From contig NZ_JAZHRT010000001.1 in assembly GCF_036924535.1 (NCBI RefSeq), positions 4,402,001 through 4,466,000 on the forward strand: a stretch of 64,000 nucleotides of DNA. Direction: 5' to 3'. The position numbers were made by a program, and so were the translations under genes. The notes below the pieces were generated by a model. That model was not told the origin of the DNA and searched no databases. It saw nothing but the letters and a program-made list of their open reading frames with translations. Of this stretch, positions 51,253 through 60,549 are shown one piece after another (positions within the stretch are counted from its first letter, which is position 1; each line of letters starts with the position of its first letter). Source of the DNA: Bradyrhizobium sp. AZCC 2262 (GTDB taxonomy: Bacteria; Pseudomonadota; Alphaproteobacteria; Rhizobiales; Xanthobacteraceae).

Positions 51253-52224
51253 ATGATTTCCTTCATCGCCCAGCGGATCGCGAAGGCCATTGTCGTGCTT
51301 CTCGCGCTCGTCGTTCTCAACTTCTTCCTAATCCGGTTGGCGCCGGGCGATCCGGCGCTAGTGATGGCGGGCGAAGCGGGCGCAGGCGATCAGATTTTCC
51401 TAGCGCAGCTGCGCGAGAAATTCGGCCTCGACCAGCCGCTGCCGGTGCAGCTGTTTCTTTATGTCAAAGGCATCCTCAGCCTCGATCTCGGATTCTCGTT
51501 TCGCCAGCAGATGCCGGTCGCAACCCTGATCCTGCAGCGCCTGCCGGCAACGCTGTTGCTGACGGGGACCGCGTTCGCGATTTCGCTGGCCTTCGGCATC
51601 GTGTTCGGCGCACTGGCGGCGCGCTTTGCCGGCACCTGGGCCGATACCGCAATCACGGTGCTGGCGCTGGTCTTCTACGCCACGCCGCTGTTCTGGGTGG
51701 CGCTGATGGCAATCCTGCTGTTTTCGGTCACGATGGATTGGCTGCCAAGTTTTGGCTACGAGACGGTGGGCGCAAACTATACCGGGCTTGCACATGTGCT
51801 CGACGTAGCCGCCCACCTCATCCTACCGGCGACGACCATCGGCCTGTTCTTCATGGCCACCTATGCCCGCATGACGCGCGCCTCGATGCTCGAGGTCAAC
51901 AGGCTCGACTTCGTCAAGACCGCGCGCGCCAAGGGCCTGTCCGACACGGTGATCCAGCGCCGTCACGTGCTGCGCAACGCGCTGTTGCCGGTGGTGACGC
52001 TCGCGGGTCTGCAGGCCGGCACGCTGGTCGGCGGCGCGGTTCTGACCGAGACCGTGTTCGCATGGCCGGGTATCGGCCGCCTGATGTACGAAGCGCTGCT
52101 GCAGCGCGACTACAATTTGCTGCTCGGCGTCTTCGTCGTCTGCTCGGCCATGGTGCTGGCCTTCAACCTGATCACGGATCTTGTCTACCGCTCCGTCGAT
52201 CCCCGCATCGAGTTCGCCTCATGA
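51253..52224 (+). CDS. ABC transporter permease, DppB type
   Basis: This 323-aa inner-membrane protein has an N-terminal helix (FIAQRIAKAIVVLLALVVLN), the large periplasmic loop with FGLDQPLPVQLFLYV, four to five further helices and the EAA loop EVNRLDFVKTARAKGLSD followed by VLRNALLPVVTLAG. This is the DppB/OppB subunit pattern. It overlaps the DppC-type gene by four bases. Confidence 0.9.
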   Translation: MISFIAQRIAKAIVVLLALVVLNFFLIRLAPGDPALVMAGEAGAGDQIFLAQLREKFGLDQPLPVQLFLYVKGILSLDLGFSFRQQMPVATLILQRLPATLLLTGTAFAISLAFGIVFGALAARFAGTWADTAITVLALVFYATPLFWVALMAILLFSVTMDWLPSFGYETVGANYTGLAHVLDVAAHLILPATTIGLFFMATYARMTRASMLEVNRLDFVKTARAKGLSDTVIQRRHVLRNALLPVVTLAGLQAGTLVGGAVLTETVFAWPGIGRLMYEALLQRDYNLLLGVFVVCSAMVLAFNLITDLVYRSVDPRIEFAS

Positions 52225-53060
52225 GACCGGTCTGGCGAATGCTGTTGCGCAATCCCGGCGGCATGATCGGCGTCGCGATCCTGACGATTGCGATTGCGGT
52301 TGCGCTGGTTGGTCCGTTGCTGTTTCCGACCTCACCCTGGCGCATGGTACAGCGGCCGTTCCTGCCACCGTTCACCATGGCCAACCTGCCGCTCGGCACT
52401 GATGCGCTCGGGCGCGACGTAATGGCGGGCATCATCTACGGCGCGCGCGTCTCGCTGCTGGTCGGCCTGATCTCGACGCTCGCATCGCTGGCGGTCGGCA
52501 TCCCGCTCGGCGCGACGGCCGGATATTTCGGTGGGAAGATCGACGATGCCCTGATGCGCTTCACCGAGTTCTTCCAGACCGTCCCGAGCTTTGCACTCGC
52601 AATCGTGCTCGTCGCGATCATGCAGCCCTCCATCGTGTCGATCGTGGTCGCTATCGCCATCGTCAGCTGGCCCCCGGTGGCGCGGCTGGTGCGCGGCGAA
52701 GTGCTGTCGCAGCGCACGCGCGAATATGTCCAGGCGGCGGTCGTGACCGGCCAGACCAACTGGTGGATCATATGGCGCGAGATCCTGCCGAACGCGCTGT
52801 CGCCGGTCATCGTGCTGGCCTCGCTGATGGTCGCAACCGCAATCCTGCTGGAGTCCTCGCTCTCCTTCCTCGGGCTCGGCGATCCCAATTTGATGTCATG
52901 GGGCTACATGGTCGGCGCCGGCCGCACCGTGATCCGCCAGGCCTGGTGGATCACGGTATTCCCCGGCATCGCCATTCTGGTCTCGGTGCTGGCGCTGAAC
53001 CTGATCGGTGAAGGCCTCAACGACGCACTCAATCCCCGCCTCGCCAAGGGAGGGCGCTGA
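52221..53060 (+). CDS. ABC transporter permease, DppC type
   Basis: This 279-aa inner-membrane protein starts MRPVWRMLLRNPGGMIGVAI and contains LGTDALGRDVMAGIIYGARVS, a strong DppC marker, and the EAA loop REYVQAAVVTGQTNWWIIWREILPN. The start at 52221 overlaps the previous stop (ATGA); the longer frame upstream is a shadow of the DppB-type gene. Together they form the membrane channel. Confidence 0.9.
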   Translation: MRPVWRMLLRNPGGMIGVAILTIAIAVALVGPLLFPTSPWRMVQRPFLPPFTMANLPLGTDALGRDVMAGIIYGARVSLLVGLISTLASLAVGIPLGATAGYFGGKIDDALMRFTEFFQTVPSFALAIVLVAIMQPSIVSIVVAIAIVSWPPVARLVRGEVLSQRTREYVQAAVVTGQTNWWIIWREILPNALSPVIVLASLMVATAILLESSLSFLGLGDPNLMSWGYMVGAGRTVIRQAWWITVFPGIAILVSVLALNLIGEGLNDALNPRLAKGGR

Positions 53061-53062
53061 GC

Positions 53063-54670
53063 ATGAGCGTCGTCATCAGGAACCTGAAGCTAGCGCTGCC
53101 GCCCGGTGGCGATCGCCCTTATGCCGTGGACGGCGTTTCGTTCGAGCTTGCCGCCGGCAAAATCCTCTGCGTGGTCGGCGAATCCGGCTCCGGCAAGTCG
53201 ATGTGCGCGCATGCGCTGATGGGCCTCTTGCCGGACACGGTGACGGCTGAAGCCGGTGAGATCCTGTTCGAGGGCAAGAACCTGTTGTCGCTCGGGCCAG
53301 CGGAATGGCTGGCGCTGCGCGGCCGCGGCATCGCCATGGTGTTCCAGGAGCCGATGACGGCGCTCAATCCGCTGATGCGCATCGGCGACCAGATCGCCGA
53401 AATGTTCGAGGCGCATGATCTCCTGACGCCAAAGGAGCGCCGGCAAAAGGCCCTCGCCTTGATCGGCGAAGTCGGTCTGCCCGATCCTGAACGCGCGGTG
53501 CGCGCCTACCCCCATCAACTGTCCGGCGGCCAACGCCAGCGAGCGATGATCGCCATGGCGCTGGCGCTGGAGCCGGCCGTGCTGGTGGCCGACGAACCGA
53601 CCACCGCCCTCGACGTCACGACGCAGGCGCAGATCCTCAAGCTGATCCGCGACCTGCAGCGCCGTCGCAACATGGCCGTCATGTTCATCACTCATGATTT
53701 CGGCGTCGTCGCCGAAATTGCGGATCGCGTGGTCGTGCTTCAGCACGGCAAGGTGGTCGAACAGGGTACGGCCGATGATGTGCTGCTGCGCGCCCAGCAT
53801 CCCTATACCCGCGCCTTGCTTGCTGCGGTTCCCATCCTGCAGCCGCCGCCGCGGACGCCCCTGCTCGACCGCAGCAAGGCGGTGGAGGTGATCGGCCTCG
53901 GTAAGACCTATGTCAGCGGGGGCGGCTGGTTTCGCAGCGAGCGCCGCGTGCAGGCGGCCAAAGAAGTCAGTTTTGACATTTTTCGCGGCGAGACGCTCGG
54001 TCTGGTCGGCGAATCCGGCTCCGGAAAATCGTCTGTCGCACGCCTCGTCATGCGGCTGATCGAACCCGACGCCGGCACCGTCCGTATCGGCGACGTCGAT
54101 CTCACCCGGATCAGTGGAAAGGCGCTGCGCGAGCAGCGCCGCCGCATCCAGATGGTTTTTCAGGATCCATTCGCCTCGCTCAATCCACGCCGAAAGGTCG
54201 GCAACATCATCACTGACGGACCGATCGCGCATGGCGTCGATCCGGCGGCAGCGCGCAAGCGTGCCGGCGAACTACTCAGCCTGGTCGGCCTCAATGCGAG
54301 CGCGATGGAACGCTTTCCGCATGAATTTTCCGGCGGCCAACGGCAGCGCATCGGCATTGCGCGGGCGCTGGCGCTCGATCCGGAAATCCTGGTCGCCGAC
54401 GAAGCGGTCTCCGCGCTCGACGTGTCGGTGCAGGCGCAGGTGCTCGACCTGCTGGAAGACCTCAAGGGCCGGTTGGGCTTGTCGATGCTGTTCATCACCC
54501 ATGACCTGCGCGTGGCCGCGCAGATTTGCGACCGTATTGCGGTGATGCAGCACGGCGCGATCGTCGAACTCAAATCGGCGGCGTTGCTGTTTGCGGCCCC
54601 CGAGCACGCCTACACGCGCGAACTGCTTTCCGCGGTGCCCGGCCAGACGTCATCGTCCAAGGCGGCATGA
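53063..54670 (+). CDS. Fused DppD-DppF-type ABC ATPase
   Basis: This 535-aa cytoplasmic ATPase has two complete ABC domains. The first (about 1-265) has [24 protein letters not shown] and [12 protein letters not shown]; the second (about 275-530) has [24 protein letters not shown] and [12 protein letters not shown]. In the classical dipeptide system these are two separate proteins. Each half ends with the [16 protein letters not shown] signature of oligopeptide ATPases. It lies two bases after the DppC-type gene. Confidence 0.92.
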   Translation: MSVVIRNLKLALPPGGDRPYAVDGVSFELAAGKILCVVGESGSGKSMCAHALMGLLPDTVTAEAGEILFEGKNLLSLGPAEWLALRGRGIAMVFQEPMTALNPLMRIGDQIAEMFEAHDLLTPKERRQKALALIGEVGLPDPERAVRAYPHQLSGGQRQRAMIAMALALEPAVLVADEPTTALDVTTQAQILKLIRDLQRRRNMAVMFITHDFGVVAEIADRVVVLQHGKVVEQGTADDVLLRAQHPYTRALLAAVPILQPPPRTPLLDRSKAVEVIGLGKTYVSGGGWFRSERRVQAAKEVSFDIFRGETLGLVGESGSGKSSVARLVMRLIEPDAGTVRIGDVDLTRISGKALREQRRRIQMVFQDPFASLNPRRKVGNIITDGPIAHGVDPAAARKRAGELLSLVGLNASAMERFPHEFSGGQRQRIGIARALALDPEILVADEAVSALDVSVQAQVLDLLEDLKGRLGLSMLFITHDLRVAAQICDRIAVMQHGAIVELKSAALLFAAPEHAYTRELLSAVPGQTSSSKAA

Positions 54671-54685
54671 ACCGGATCACGAGCG

Positions 54686-55621
54686 ATGCACTGCATCCTG
54701 GTTAGCAAAAGCCTCGATCTCCGCGGCTATCTCGGTCCGCAGTTCATGCGCGCCGCCGACCGCATCGAAATCGTCAGCCACCCGCACGAGGGTCCGGCAA
54801 CGGATGTCCGACTGGCGGTCGCCTGGCATCCGCCGGATGACGCGTTCGAACGCTATCCCAATCTGCAGGCGGTCTGCTCGATCGGCGCCGGCGTCGACAA
54901 CATTCTGGCGTGCCCCAGTCTGCGCCCCGATGTCGACGTGATCCGCGTCGTCGACCCCACGCAGGCGCAGATGATGTCCGGCTTCGTCGCCTGGCACGTC
55001 ATCGGCCATCAGCGGCGCTTTGCGACCTATCAGGCGCAGCAGCGCGAGGAACGCTGGCAACGTCTCGGCCCGCGCCGGACACAGGATGTGCCGGTCGGGA
55101 TTCTAGGGTTTGGCGAAATCGGCCGCAGGGTCGCCGCCGATCTCGCTTTGCTTGGTTTCCCGGTCATGGCGTGGAGCCGAACCGCAAAGCTTGCGTCGCA
55201 AGGCGTGCACGGCTTTCATGGCGCTGCCGGCCTTGAGGCTATGCTGGGTCAAACCGAAGTTCTGGTGAACCTGCTCCCTCTTACATCGGAGACCAAAGGC
55301 ATCCTCAACCGCAAGACATTCGGGCGCATGTTTCGAGGCGGTTACCTGATCCAGGTCGGCCGCGGCGAGCATCTGGTCGAAGCCGATCTGCTCGCCGCGC
55401 TGGAGGACGGCCAGCTTGCCGGCGCTGCGCTCGATGTGTTCGCGACCGAGCCATTGCCGCCGCGGCATCCGTTCTGGCGACATCCCAACATCGTCGTCAC
55501 GCCTCATGATGCCTGTGAAGTCAGCGTGGAAGCGATCGGGGCGACGTTTCGCGCGACCGCGGAAGCAATACGCGCCGGCCGGCGCCCACCGCACTCCATC
55601 GACCGCGAACGCGGCTACTGA
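54686..55621 (+). CDS. D-2-hydroxyacid dehydrogenase, GhrA-like
   Basis: This NAD(P)-dependent dehydrogenase (311 aa) has the Rossmann motif VGILGFGEIGRRVAADLALLG (about 135-155), and the catalytic triad is represented by the Arg in QVGRGEHLVEADLL, the Glu in DVFATEPLPP and the His in VVTPHDACEV. It resembles glyoxylate/hydroxypyruvate reductase A, which reduces 2-oxo acids to 2-hydroxy acids. It ends the importer operon and may reduce the keto acid produced by the aldolase-like enzyme. Confidence 0.85.
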   Translation: MHCILVSKSLDLRGYLGPQFMRAADRIEIVSHPHEGPATDVRLAVAWHPPDDAFERYPNLQAVCSIGAGVDNILACPSLRPDVDVIRVVDPTQAQMMSGFVAWHVIGHQRRFATYQAQQREERWQRLGPRRTQDVPVGILGFGEIGRRVAADLALLGFPVMAWSRTAKLASQGVHGFHGAAGLEAMLGQTEVLVNLLPLTSETKGILNRKTFGRMFRGGYLIQVGRGEHLVEADLLAALEDGQLAGAALDVFATEPLPPRHPFWRHPNIVVTPHDACEVSVEAIGATFRATAEAIRAGRRPPHSIDRERGY

Positions 55622-55646
55622 GCGACGTCAATGGATATTCTAGCGC

Positions 55647-55814
55647 CTATTCGGCCTTCAGTTTCAACTCGCGAATGACCGTGCCGAAGCGCTCATAGTC
55701 GCGCCTGAAGACGCTCGCCGCCTGCTCGCTGGTGTCGCCGACCGGATCGAAGCCCCGCACCAGGAAAAATTGCGGATCGTGGCTGCGATGCTGTTCGGTG
55801 TAGACGGCCTTCAC
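55647..55814 (-). pseudogene. Chimeric relic: amidohydrolase start joined to a Bug-type receptor end
   Basis: The 55-codon frame starts at GTG with MKAVYTEQHRSHDPQFFLVR, nearly identical to the first 21 residues of the amidohydrolase at 46891-47916. It then switches to VGDTSEQAASVFRRDYERF and GTVIRELKLKAE, the typical C terminus of tripartite-tricarboxylate (Bug/TctC) periplasmic receptors. Upstream, the last codons of a second regulator copy are still readable, ending IPTNGVPA. It is thus a deletion scar that joined two unrelated genes, unlikely to be functional. Confidence 0.75.
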
Positions 55815-55867
55815 GCGGGTACTCCGTTGGTTGGAATTAGAATCCCGCTCGGGGATACGACATTGCC
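55753..55867. repeat. Degenerate copy of the regulator-amidohydrolase junction
   Basis: About 115 bases match 47853-47972 with scattered substitutions and small gaps, including the overlapping GTGA start/stop. Divergence in the third codon positions suggests an old paralogous locus rather than a fresh duplication. Confidence 0.8.
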
Positions 55868-56012
55868 AGCGGCTCGTCACCATGGGCAAGCCAATGGGCA
55901 ACGGCCATCCCGTCGTCGGGATGGCAGCGCGTCCCGAACTGGAAGGCGTGGCGTTCAGGCAAGAGTTTCTCTAGGCTGTGGTGATGAGTGGGTCGGAAGG
56001 GCCGGGGTCCGG

Positions 56013-57116
56013 GTGACTGAAAACAACAACAACGCCAAGGCGCTTTCGTTGCACGAACTGTTCGAGTCAGAGCCGACCGAAAACCTGATCGGCAATCTCC
56101 GCACCAGGTCCGGCCTGCACAGCTTCGGTCGCGATCTTCTCCCCATCACGATCAACAGCGATCCTTCCCTGCCTACCTGCTATCTGTGCTGCCCGTCGGT
56201 TGCCTATATCGACTACGCGCGCGACGAATTGCGCCACTTCTCGGATTTCCGGCTGCTCTCGAGCATGCTGGATGCCGTCGTGAGGCTCGGATATCCCCTG
56301 ATTCGGGCCGCTCAGCTCGATCGGCAGGTGCAAATCAATAACTGGCTGCTCGCCACCAATCCGATCCCCGACGTGACGGGGTCTACACTTGAAGCCACGA
56401 CGCGGGAGATCGTTCTGGCCAATCCCGGGCACGTCGTCATCTGGCGATCTCTGAATGACTACAGCGACCGGGACGCCATACGCATCTTTCGTCAAGCCGG
56501 ATACCGGATGTTTCCGGCCCGCCAGATTTACATGTTCGACTGCAGGGACACCCAACCGAAGCTTCATCGCGACGAACGGCGCGACACAGCTCTGTTGGAA
56601 AACGGCGAGTTCACACTCGTCTCCTCGTCAGAGTTTCGCGAAGACGATTACATTCGCGCGCAAGTGCTCTACCAGCATCTCTATCTTGAGAAATACACCT
56701 GGTTGAACCCGCACTATACGCCTGCGTTCATGAAATCGATGCATGCGAACGGCATCCTCGAATTTCAGGGACTTCGCGCCGAAGACGGTCGGCTGGCCGG
56801 CGTGATCGCTTTTTTCGACACCGGCCGCACCATGACGGCCCCGATCGTCGGATATGACAGCGCCCTTCCCCAGGCGAAAGGTCTTTATCGCATGCTTATG
56901 GCGCTGGCGGCGCAGCGCGCGCGGAAACGGAAGATGCTGTACAACATGAGCGCCGGCGCCGCTTCCTTCAAGCGAAACCGTGGCGGCGTCGCTGCGCTCG
57001 AATATTCCGCCGTCTACAATATCGGGCTTTCGCCAGGACGCCGGCTGGCGGCGCTTCTGGTCAGAAAGATACTGGAATGGGTCGGCGTTCCCGTTCTCCG
57101 GAGCTTTGAATTGTGA
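56013..57116 (+). CDS. GNAT/FemAB-like acyltransferase of the right-end cluster
   Basis: The 367-aa protein (GTG start at 56013, MTENNNNAKALSLHELF) has a mixed alpha/beta N-terminal half and a C-terminal half resembling GNAT/FemAB N-acyltransferases: YTPAFMKSMHANGILEFQGL, LAGVIAFFDTGRTMTAPIVGYD and GLYRMLMALAAQRARKRKML. The open frame extends 81 codons upstream, into the relic region, without similarity. It overlaps the Rieske gene by four bases. It likely transfers an acyl group to an amine in the cluster's product; the substrate is unknown. Confidence 0.7.
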   Translation: MTENNNNAKALSLHELFESEPTENLIGNLRTRSGLHSFGRDLLPITINSDPSLPTCYLCCPSVAYIDYARDELRHFSDFRLLSSMLDAVVRLGYPLIRAAQLDRQVQINNWLLATNPIPDVTGSTLEATTREIVLANPGHVVIWRSLNDYSDRDAIRIFRQAGYRMFPARQIYMFDCRDTQPKLHRDERRDTALLENGEFTLVSSSEFREDDYIRAQVLYQHLYLEKYTWLNPHYTPAFMKSMHANGILEFQGLRAEDGRLAGVIAFFDTGRTMTAPIVGYDSALPQAKGLYRMLMALAAQRARKRKMLYNMSAGAASFKRNRGGVAALEYSAVYNIGLSPGRRLAALLVRKILEWVGVPVLRSFEL

Positions 57117-58096
57117 CTGACCGGACATCAAGTTGGTATGCGGTCGCCCTGAGCCGCGCGGTCAGCCGAACACCGCACCGTGTGCTGATTGCCGGACAGG
57201 CGTTTGTCATCTTTCGATCAGGTGGCGCCTTGCGTTGCCTCACCGATCGTTGCCCGCACCGCTTCGCACCGCTGTCACTCGGGCGGGTGGTCGCGGACAC
57301 CATCGAATGCCCCTATCATGGCTGGCGGTTCGACGGAACCGGCCGATGCCGGGCCGTGCCCGGGCTGCTGGAGCCGGTACCAAACGTCATCGTGCCCCCG
57401 CATGCGGTTCGCGAAGCCAATGGCCTGGTCTATATTTCGCCGGAAGCCGCGCGCGGCGAGCCATATCCCGGCGTGCTTTCGGGCCCGGGCACCGTCAGCA
57501 GCGTCGTTGAAAACCGGGTTCGCTCGAGCCTGATCGACGTCGCCGAAAATATCCTCGACGCCACCCACACCCATTTCACCCACAGCGGCATTTTGCGCGG
57601 CCTGAGCAGCCGCCGCTACAACGTCAAGGTCACCGTGACTGGCGGCGACGGTTGGGTCGAAGCCCGCTACGAGGGAGAACCGCGACAGGAGGGCATTATC
57701 AGCCGCCTGCTCGAAGGCGAACGATCGATCAGTGTCGGCCGCTTCATCGCGCCCGGGGTCGCCGAACTCGAGTTTTGGGGGCGTGGCCGGATCAACCTGT
57801 CGACGACATTTCATCTCCGCCAGGAAGACGACGAGCACGTCCACGGTTTCGGCGTTCTGGCGGGTCCAATGCAAGGCGGCCTCGGATATCTCAAGGCTGT
57901 CTTGTTCAAGCCGCTCTTTCACATCGCGCTGCGCCAGGATCAAACAATCCTGACGGCTGCGCGGCAAAACAGATTGCCGGACGCCAAACCCGTGGTGGGG
58001 CGGCTTGACATCCTGCGGCCTCACATCGAGGCCATTTTACGCGGCGAACGCCCCTCTGTCGCGGACGCGCCCACCGAACTCACGATGGAACTGTGA
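57113..58096 (+). CDS. Rieske non-heme iron oxygenase
   Basis: This 327-aa oxygenase has the Rieske [2Fe-2S] motif C47-P-H49 ... C66-P-Y-H69 within DRCPHRFAPLS and ECPYHGWRFDG. Its catalytic mononuclear iron site is ENILDATHTHFTH, with His152 and His157 as likely ligands. It probably hydroxylates, dealkylates or desaturates the cluster product. No reductase or ferredoxin partner is encoded nearby, so shared cellular partners are assumed. It overlaps the acyltransferase gene by four bases and converges with the ATP-grasp gene. Confidence 0.88.
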   Translation: MTDRTSSWYAVALSRAVSRTPHRVLIAGQAFVIFRSGGALRCLTDRCPHRFAPLSLGRVVADTIECPYHGWRFDGTGRCRAVPGLLEPVPNVIVPPHAVREANGLVYISPEAARGEPYPGVLSGPGTVSSVVENRVRSSLIDVAENILDATHTHFTHSGILRGLSSRRYNVKVTVTGGDGWVEARYEGEPRQEGIISRLLEGERSISVGRFIAPGVAELEFWGRGRINLSTTFHLRQEDDEHVHGFGVLAGPMQGGLGYLKAVLFKPLFHIALRQDQTILTAARQNRLPDAKPVVGRLDILRPHIEAILRGERPSVADAPTELTMEL

Positions 58097-58117
58097 GAGA
58101 CGAAATCGAGCCCTGCT

Positions 58118-59269
58118 CTAATCCAACGGCTCCCCATCCCATTCGATATCGCGAACGGACGCCTCAACCAGCCCATTTCCTTCCCGCAAGGCCTTGATCG
58201 CGATTTCGCCGAGCGCCAGCAGCTGCGACGGCAGAAGGCTGCGATCGCCGGACCAATGCGAGATGTCCTGCATGCGGGCAAAATCCCGGCGCCACCGCGC
58301 AAAACCCTGATTACGAAGCGCGTAGGGCAAACCATAGGCCAGCATGGCCATCGGAAGCGTCATCGGCGCCGTCGACGAGGTCTGTGCGGCGCGCCCTTCA
58401 AGAAAGGATTGAGCGAGACCGTCCTCCGGTCCGAAATAATGCACCCCGCTGGTGGTGCGCGGGTTGCATTCGATGACGTGCAGTTCACCATTGGCGTCGC
58501 GACGAAAATCGAACGAAATCTGGCCCGTCCATTGCAATCGCGACACCAGCGCGTCGACAAATGCCCGCGCGACCGGAACATCCGCGGCCTCAAAGGCGAC
58601 GCCGGCACCTTGGCCGACCCGATAGGTCGGCCGGTAACTCTGGAACGCCGCCAGACGGCCGTCGACGGCAACCGCGTAGGCGCTGATTTCCTCGCCCGGC
58701 AGGTAGGCTTGCGCGACCCAAGGGTCGACTTCCGTCGGACGAAGTTTCTGGATGTCGGCTTCTGAAGGTCTGATCAGCACGCGCAAGCCAAAGCGCGACC
58801 ATGCAGGCTTGAACACAAGGGCGCCAGCAGGCGTCGAAAGCCCCGACAGATCCTCGCAACAGTTGAGCCGCCAGGTCCGGGGCGGATCGGCGCCGAGACC
58901 TGCGGCCATCTCTGCGAAATCAGCCTTGTTATGGACTTTGGCCAGCAAATCGAAATCCGGCGCGAATAGCGGCATGTCGATGCCACGCCTGTCTCGCACT
59001 GCCGCCAGAAAGAATACCTCTTCGCAGGTCGGTACGATCAGGTCTGGAGATTCTCGCGCGACAAGGTCAGCGATGGCGGCCGCATAGTCGGAAAAACTCT
59101 GTCGGGGTGATGGCAATCGGACGTAGGAATCCTTCATGCGCGTCGCCCGCGACATCGGATAACGGAATGTGTCGGCCAAAATGACGCGGTGACCGGCGCA
59201 GTGAAAGACACGCGCCAGGTGCAACGCCGAGGGTGCCCGCGCACCGGTGACGATGATCGTCCTTCTCAT
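58118..59269 (-). CDS. ATP-grasp family ligase
   Basis: This 383-aa ATP-grasp enzyme starts MRRTIIVTGARAPSALHLAR, an N-terminal Rossmann-like part. ATP-grasp features follow: VHNKADFAEMAAGLG, ALVFKPAWSRFGLRVLI, WVAQAYLPGEEISAYAVAV, and the Mg-binding FDFRRDANGELHVIECNPR with Glu and Asn near residue 280. Enzymes of this group ligate a carboxylate to an amine or thiol through an acyl phosphate. It overlaps the adenylating-enzyme gene by four bases and ends the minus-strand operon. Confidence 0.82.
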   Translation of the reverse strand: MRRTIIVTGARAPSALHLARVFHCAGHRVILADTFRYPMSRATRMKDSYVRLPSPRQSFSDYAAAIADLVARESPDLIVPTCEEVFFLAAVRDRRGIDMPLFAPDFDLLAKVHNKADFAEMAAGLGADPPRTWRLNCCEDLSGLSTPAGALVFKPAWSRFGLRVLIRPSEADIQKLRPTEVDPWVAQAYLPGEEISAYAVAVDGRLAAFQSYRPTYRVGQGAGVAFEAADVPVARAFVDALVSRLQWTGQISFDFRRDANGELHVIECNPRTTSGVHYFGPEDGLAQSFLEGRAAQTSSTAPMTLPMAMLAYGLPYALRNQGFARWRRDFARMQDISHWSGDRSLLPSQLLALGEIAIKALREGNGLVEASVRDIEWDGEPLD

Positions 59270-60549
59270 GAAATGCCTGGCTTCAGGCAATTTTCGACGC
59301 GCCGAAGCTTGATGTCGTTTCGGGGCAGCAAGGCATCATACCGCAGGGCAACTTCAGGAGACGTTCCGGCACGGATGCAGGCCTGCGCGACTTCGGCGCG
59401 CGCGATCTCGCCGACGTCGCGCGACATCTGGACCGGCAGAACGACCTCGATACGATTTTCTTCCGCTAGACGGATACGAAAATCGTCGATACCAGGGTGC
59501 GCCGCCAGCACGGCATTGCGCAGCACGTCGGGCGTCAACACCACCGAAGGCTTCGACGAATCCCGGTTCGGCAACGCGAAGGCATCGTCGCGCCGTCCGA
59601 TGATTTCGGCGACGGCCTGCAGCGCCGAACCGCAAGGACAGCGTTTCCGATCGAGACGGAGGATGTCGTTCATGCGGTAGCGCGCCGTGATCTGGGTCCG
59701 GCGGGTGAAGTCCGTCACGATCGGCGTAACCAGATCGGGCGCGCCGGCGATTTGCTCGAACTCGAAGTGGACGACATCCTCGGCCAGATGCAGCGTTCCA
59801 TATTCGCAGGACACGCCGAACAGGCCTTCCGTCGCCATATAGATTTCCCGCAGTTTCAGCTTGAAATGCTGCTCGATCAGCCGGCGATCAGGAGGGTCGA
59901 GCACCTCCGCGCTTGAAAACATCCGTCGCGGCGCAATCGCAACGCCGTTTTCCGCGAACCACCGCAACGCCTTCGGTGGGCCGACCACGACCGTCGGCTT
60001 GAATGCGACCAGGGCCTCGGCCGCCGACGCCAGGCCGTTCCGCAGATCGACAAAAAGAAGCTTCAAGACTCTCGATTCATTGGCGGCGTCATAAAGGCGT
60101 GAGGTTCGCGGAAGCACAATGGCGACCCGATGCGGCTTCCGCAGCGAGATCGGAAGTGCCTTGGCAACAATGGTTCCAAGCCAGACGAAGCGCTCCGCAT
60201 CCGAGATCAGATAAAGGCCGCGGTTGCCGCTTGTTCCGGTGCTGCAGCCGATATCGTGCCCCGCCGGCGCATCACCGCGCTCGATCATCGCCCAGCCTTC
60301 GGCTGCCGACAGCCCAAGCTGGTTGAAGGCCTCAAAACGGTTCATGACCTCGCGCTTTCCGACGATCGGAAAATCGTAAAACGGCAAATTGCCGAGCTCA
60401 CGATAGAACGCCGCATGCGCAACCGCATGGCGCCGCAGGCGCTCCAGATTCCAGTTCTGCCATCTCGTAATCCGATCGCGGCTGTTCAGCCAGCGATGAA
60501 GCAGATGCGTTCGCAGGAACGCCAAAGCCAGTTTCGTCCGTGAGGTCAC
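59266..60549 (-). CDS. F390 synthetase/CapK-related adenylate-forming enzyme
   Basis: The 427-aa protein belongs to the PaaK/CapK/F390-synthetase-like branch of adenylate-forming enzymes. The phosphate-binding loop is IGCSTGTSGNRGLY near residue 100, followed by KALRWFAENG, REIYMATEGLFGVSC, TARYRMNDILRL and a CPCG pair near residue 305. Such enzymes activate a carboxylate as acyl-AMP for transfer to a thiol or amine. It is coupled to neighbours on both sides by four-base overlaps. Confidence 0.82.
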   Translation of the reverse strand: MTSRTKLALAFLRTHLLHRWLNSRDRITRWQNWNLERLRRHAVAHAAFYRELGNLPFYDFPIVGKREVMNRFEAFNQLGLSAAEGWAMIERGDAPAGHDIGCSTGTSGNRGLYLISDAERFVWLGTIVAKALPISLRKPHRVAIVLPRTSRLYDAANESRVLKLLFVDLRNGLASAAEALVAFKPTVVVGPPKALRWFAENGVAIAPRRMFSSAEVLDPPDRRLIEQHFKLKLREIYMATEGLFGVSCEYGTLHLAEDVVHFEFEQIAGAPDLVTPIVTDFTRRTQITARYRMNDILRLDRKRCPCGSALQAVAEIIGRRDDAFALPNRDSSKPSVVLTPDVLRNAVLAAHPGIDDFRIRLAEENRIEVVLPVQMSRDVGEIARAEVAQACIRAGTSPEVALRYDALLPRNDIKLRRVENCLKPGIS

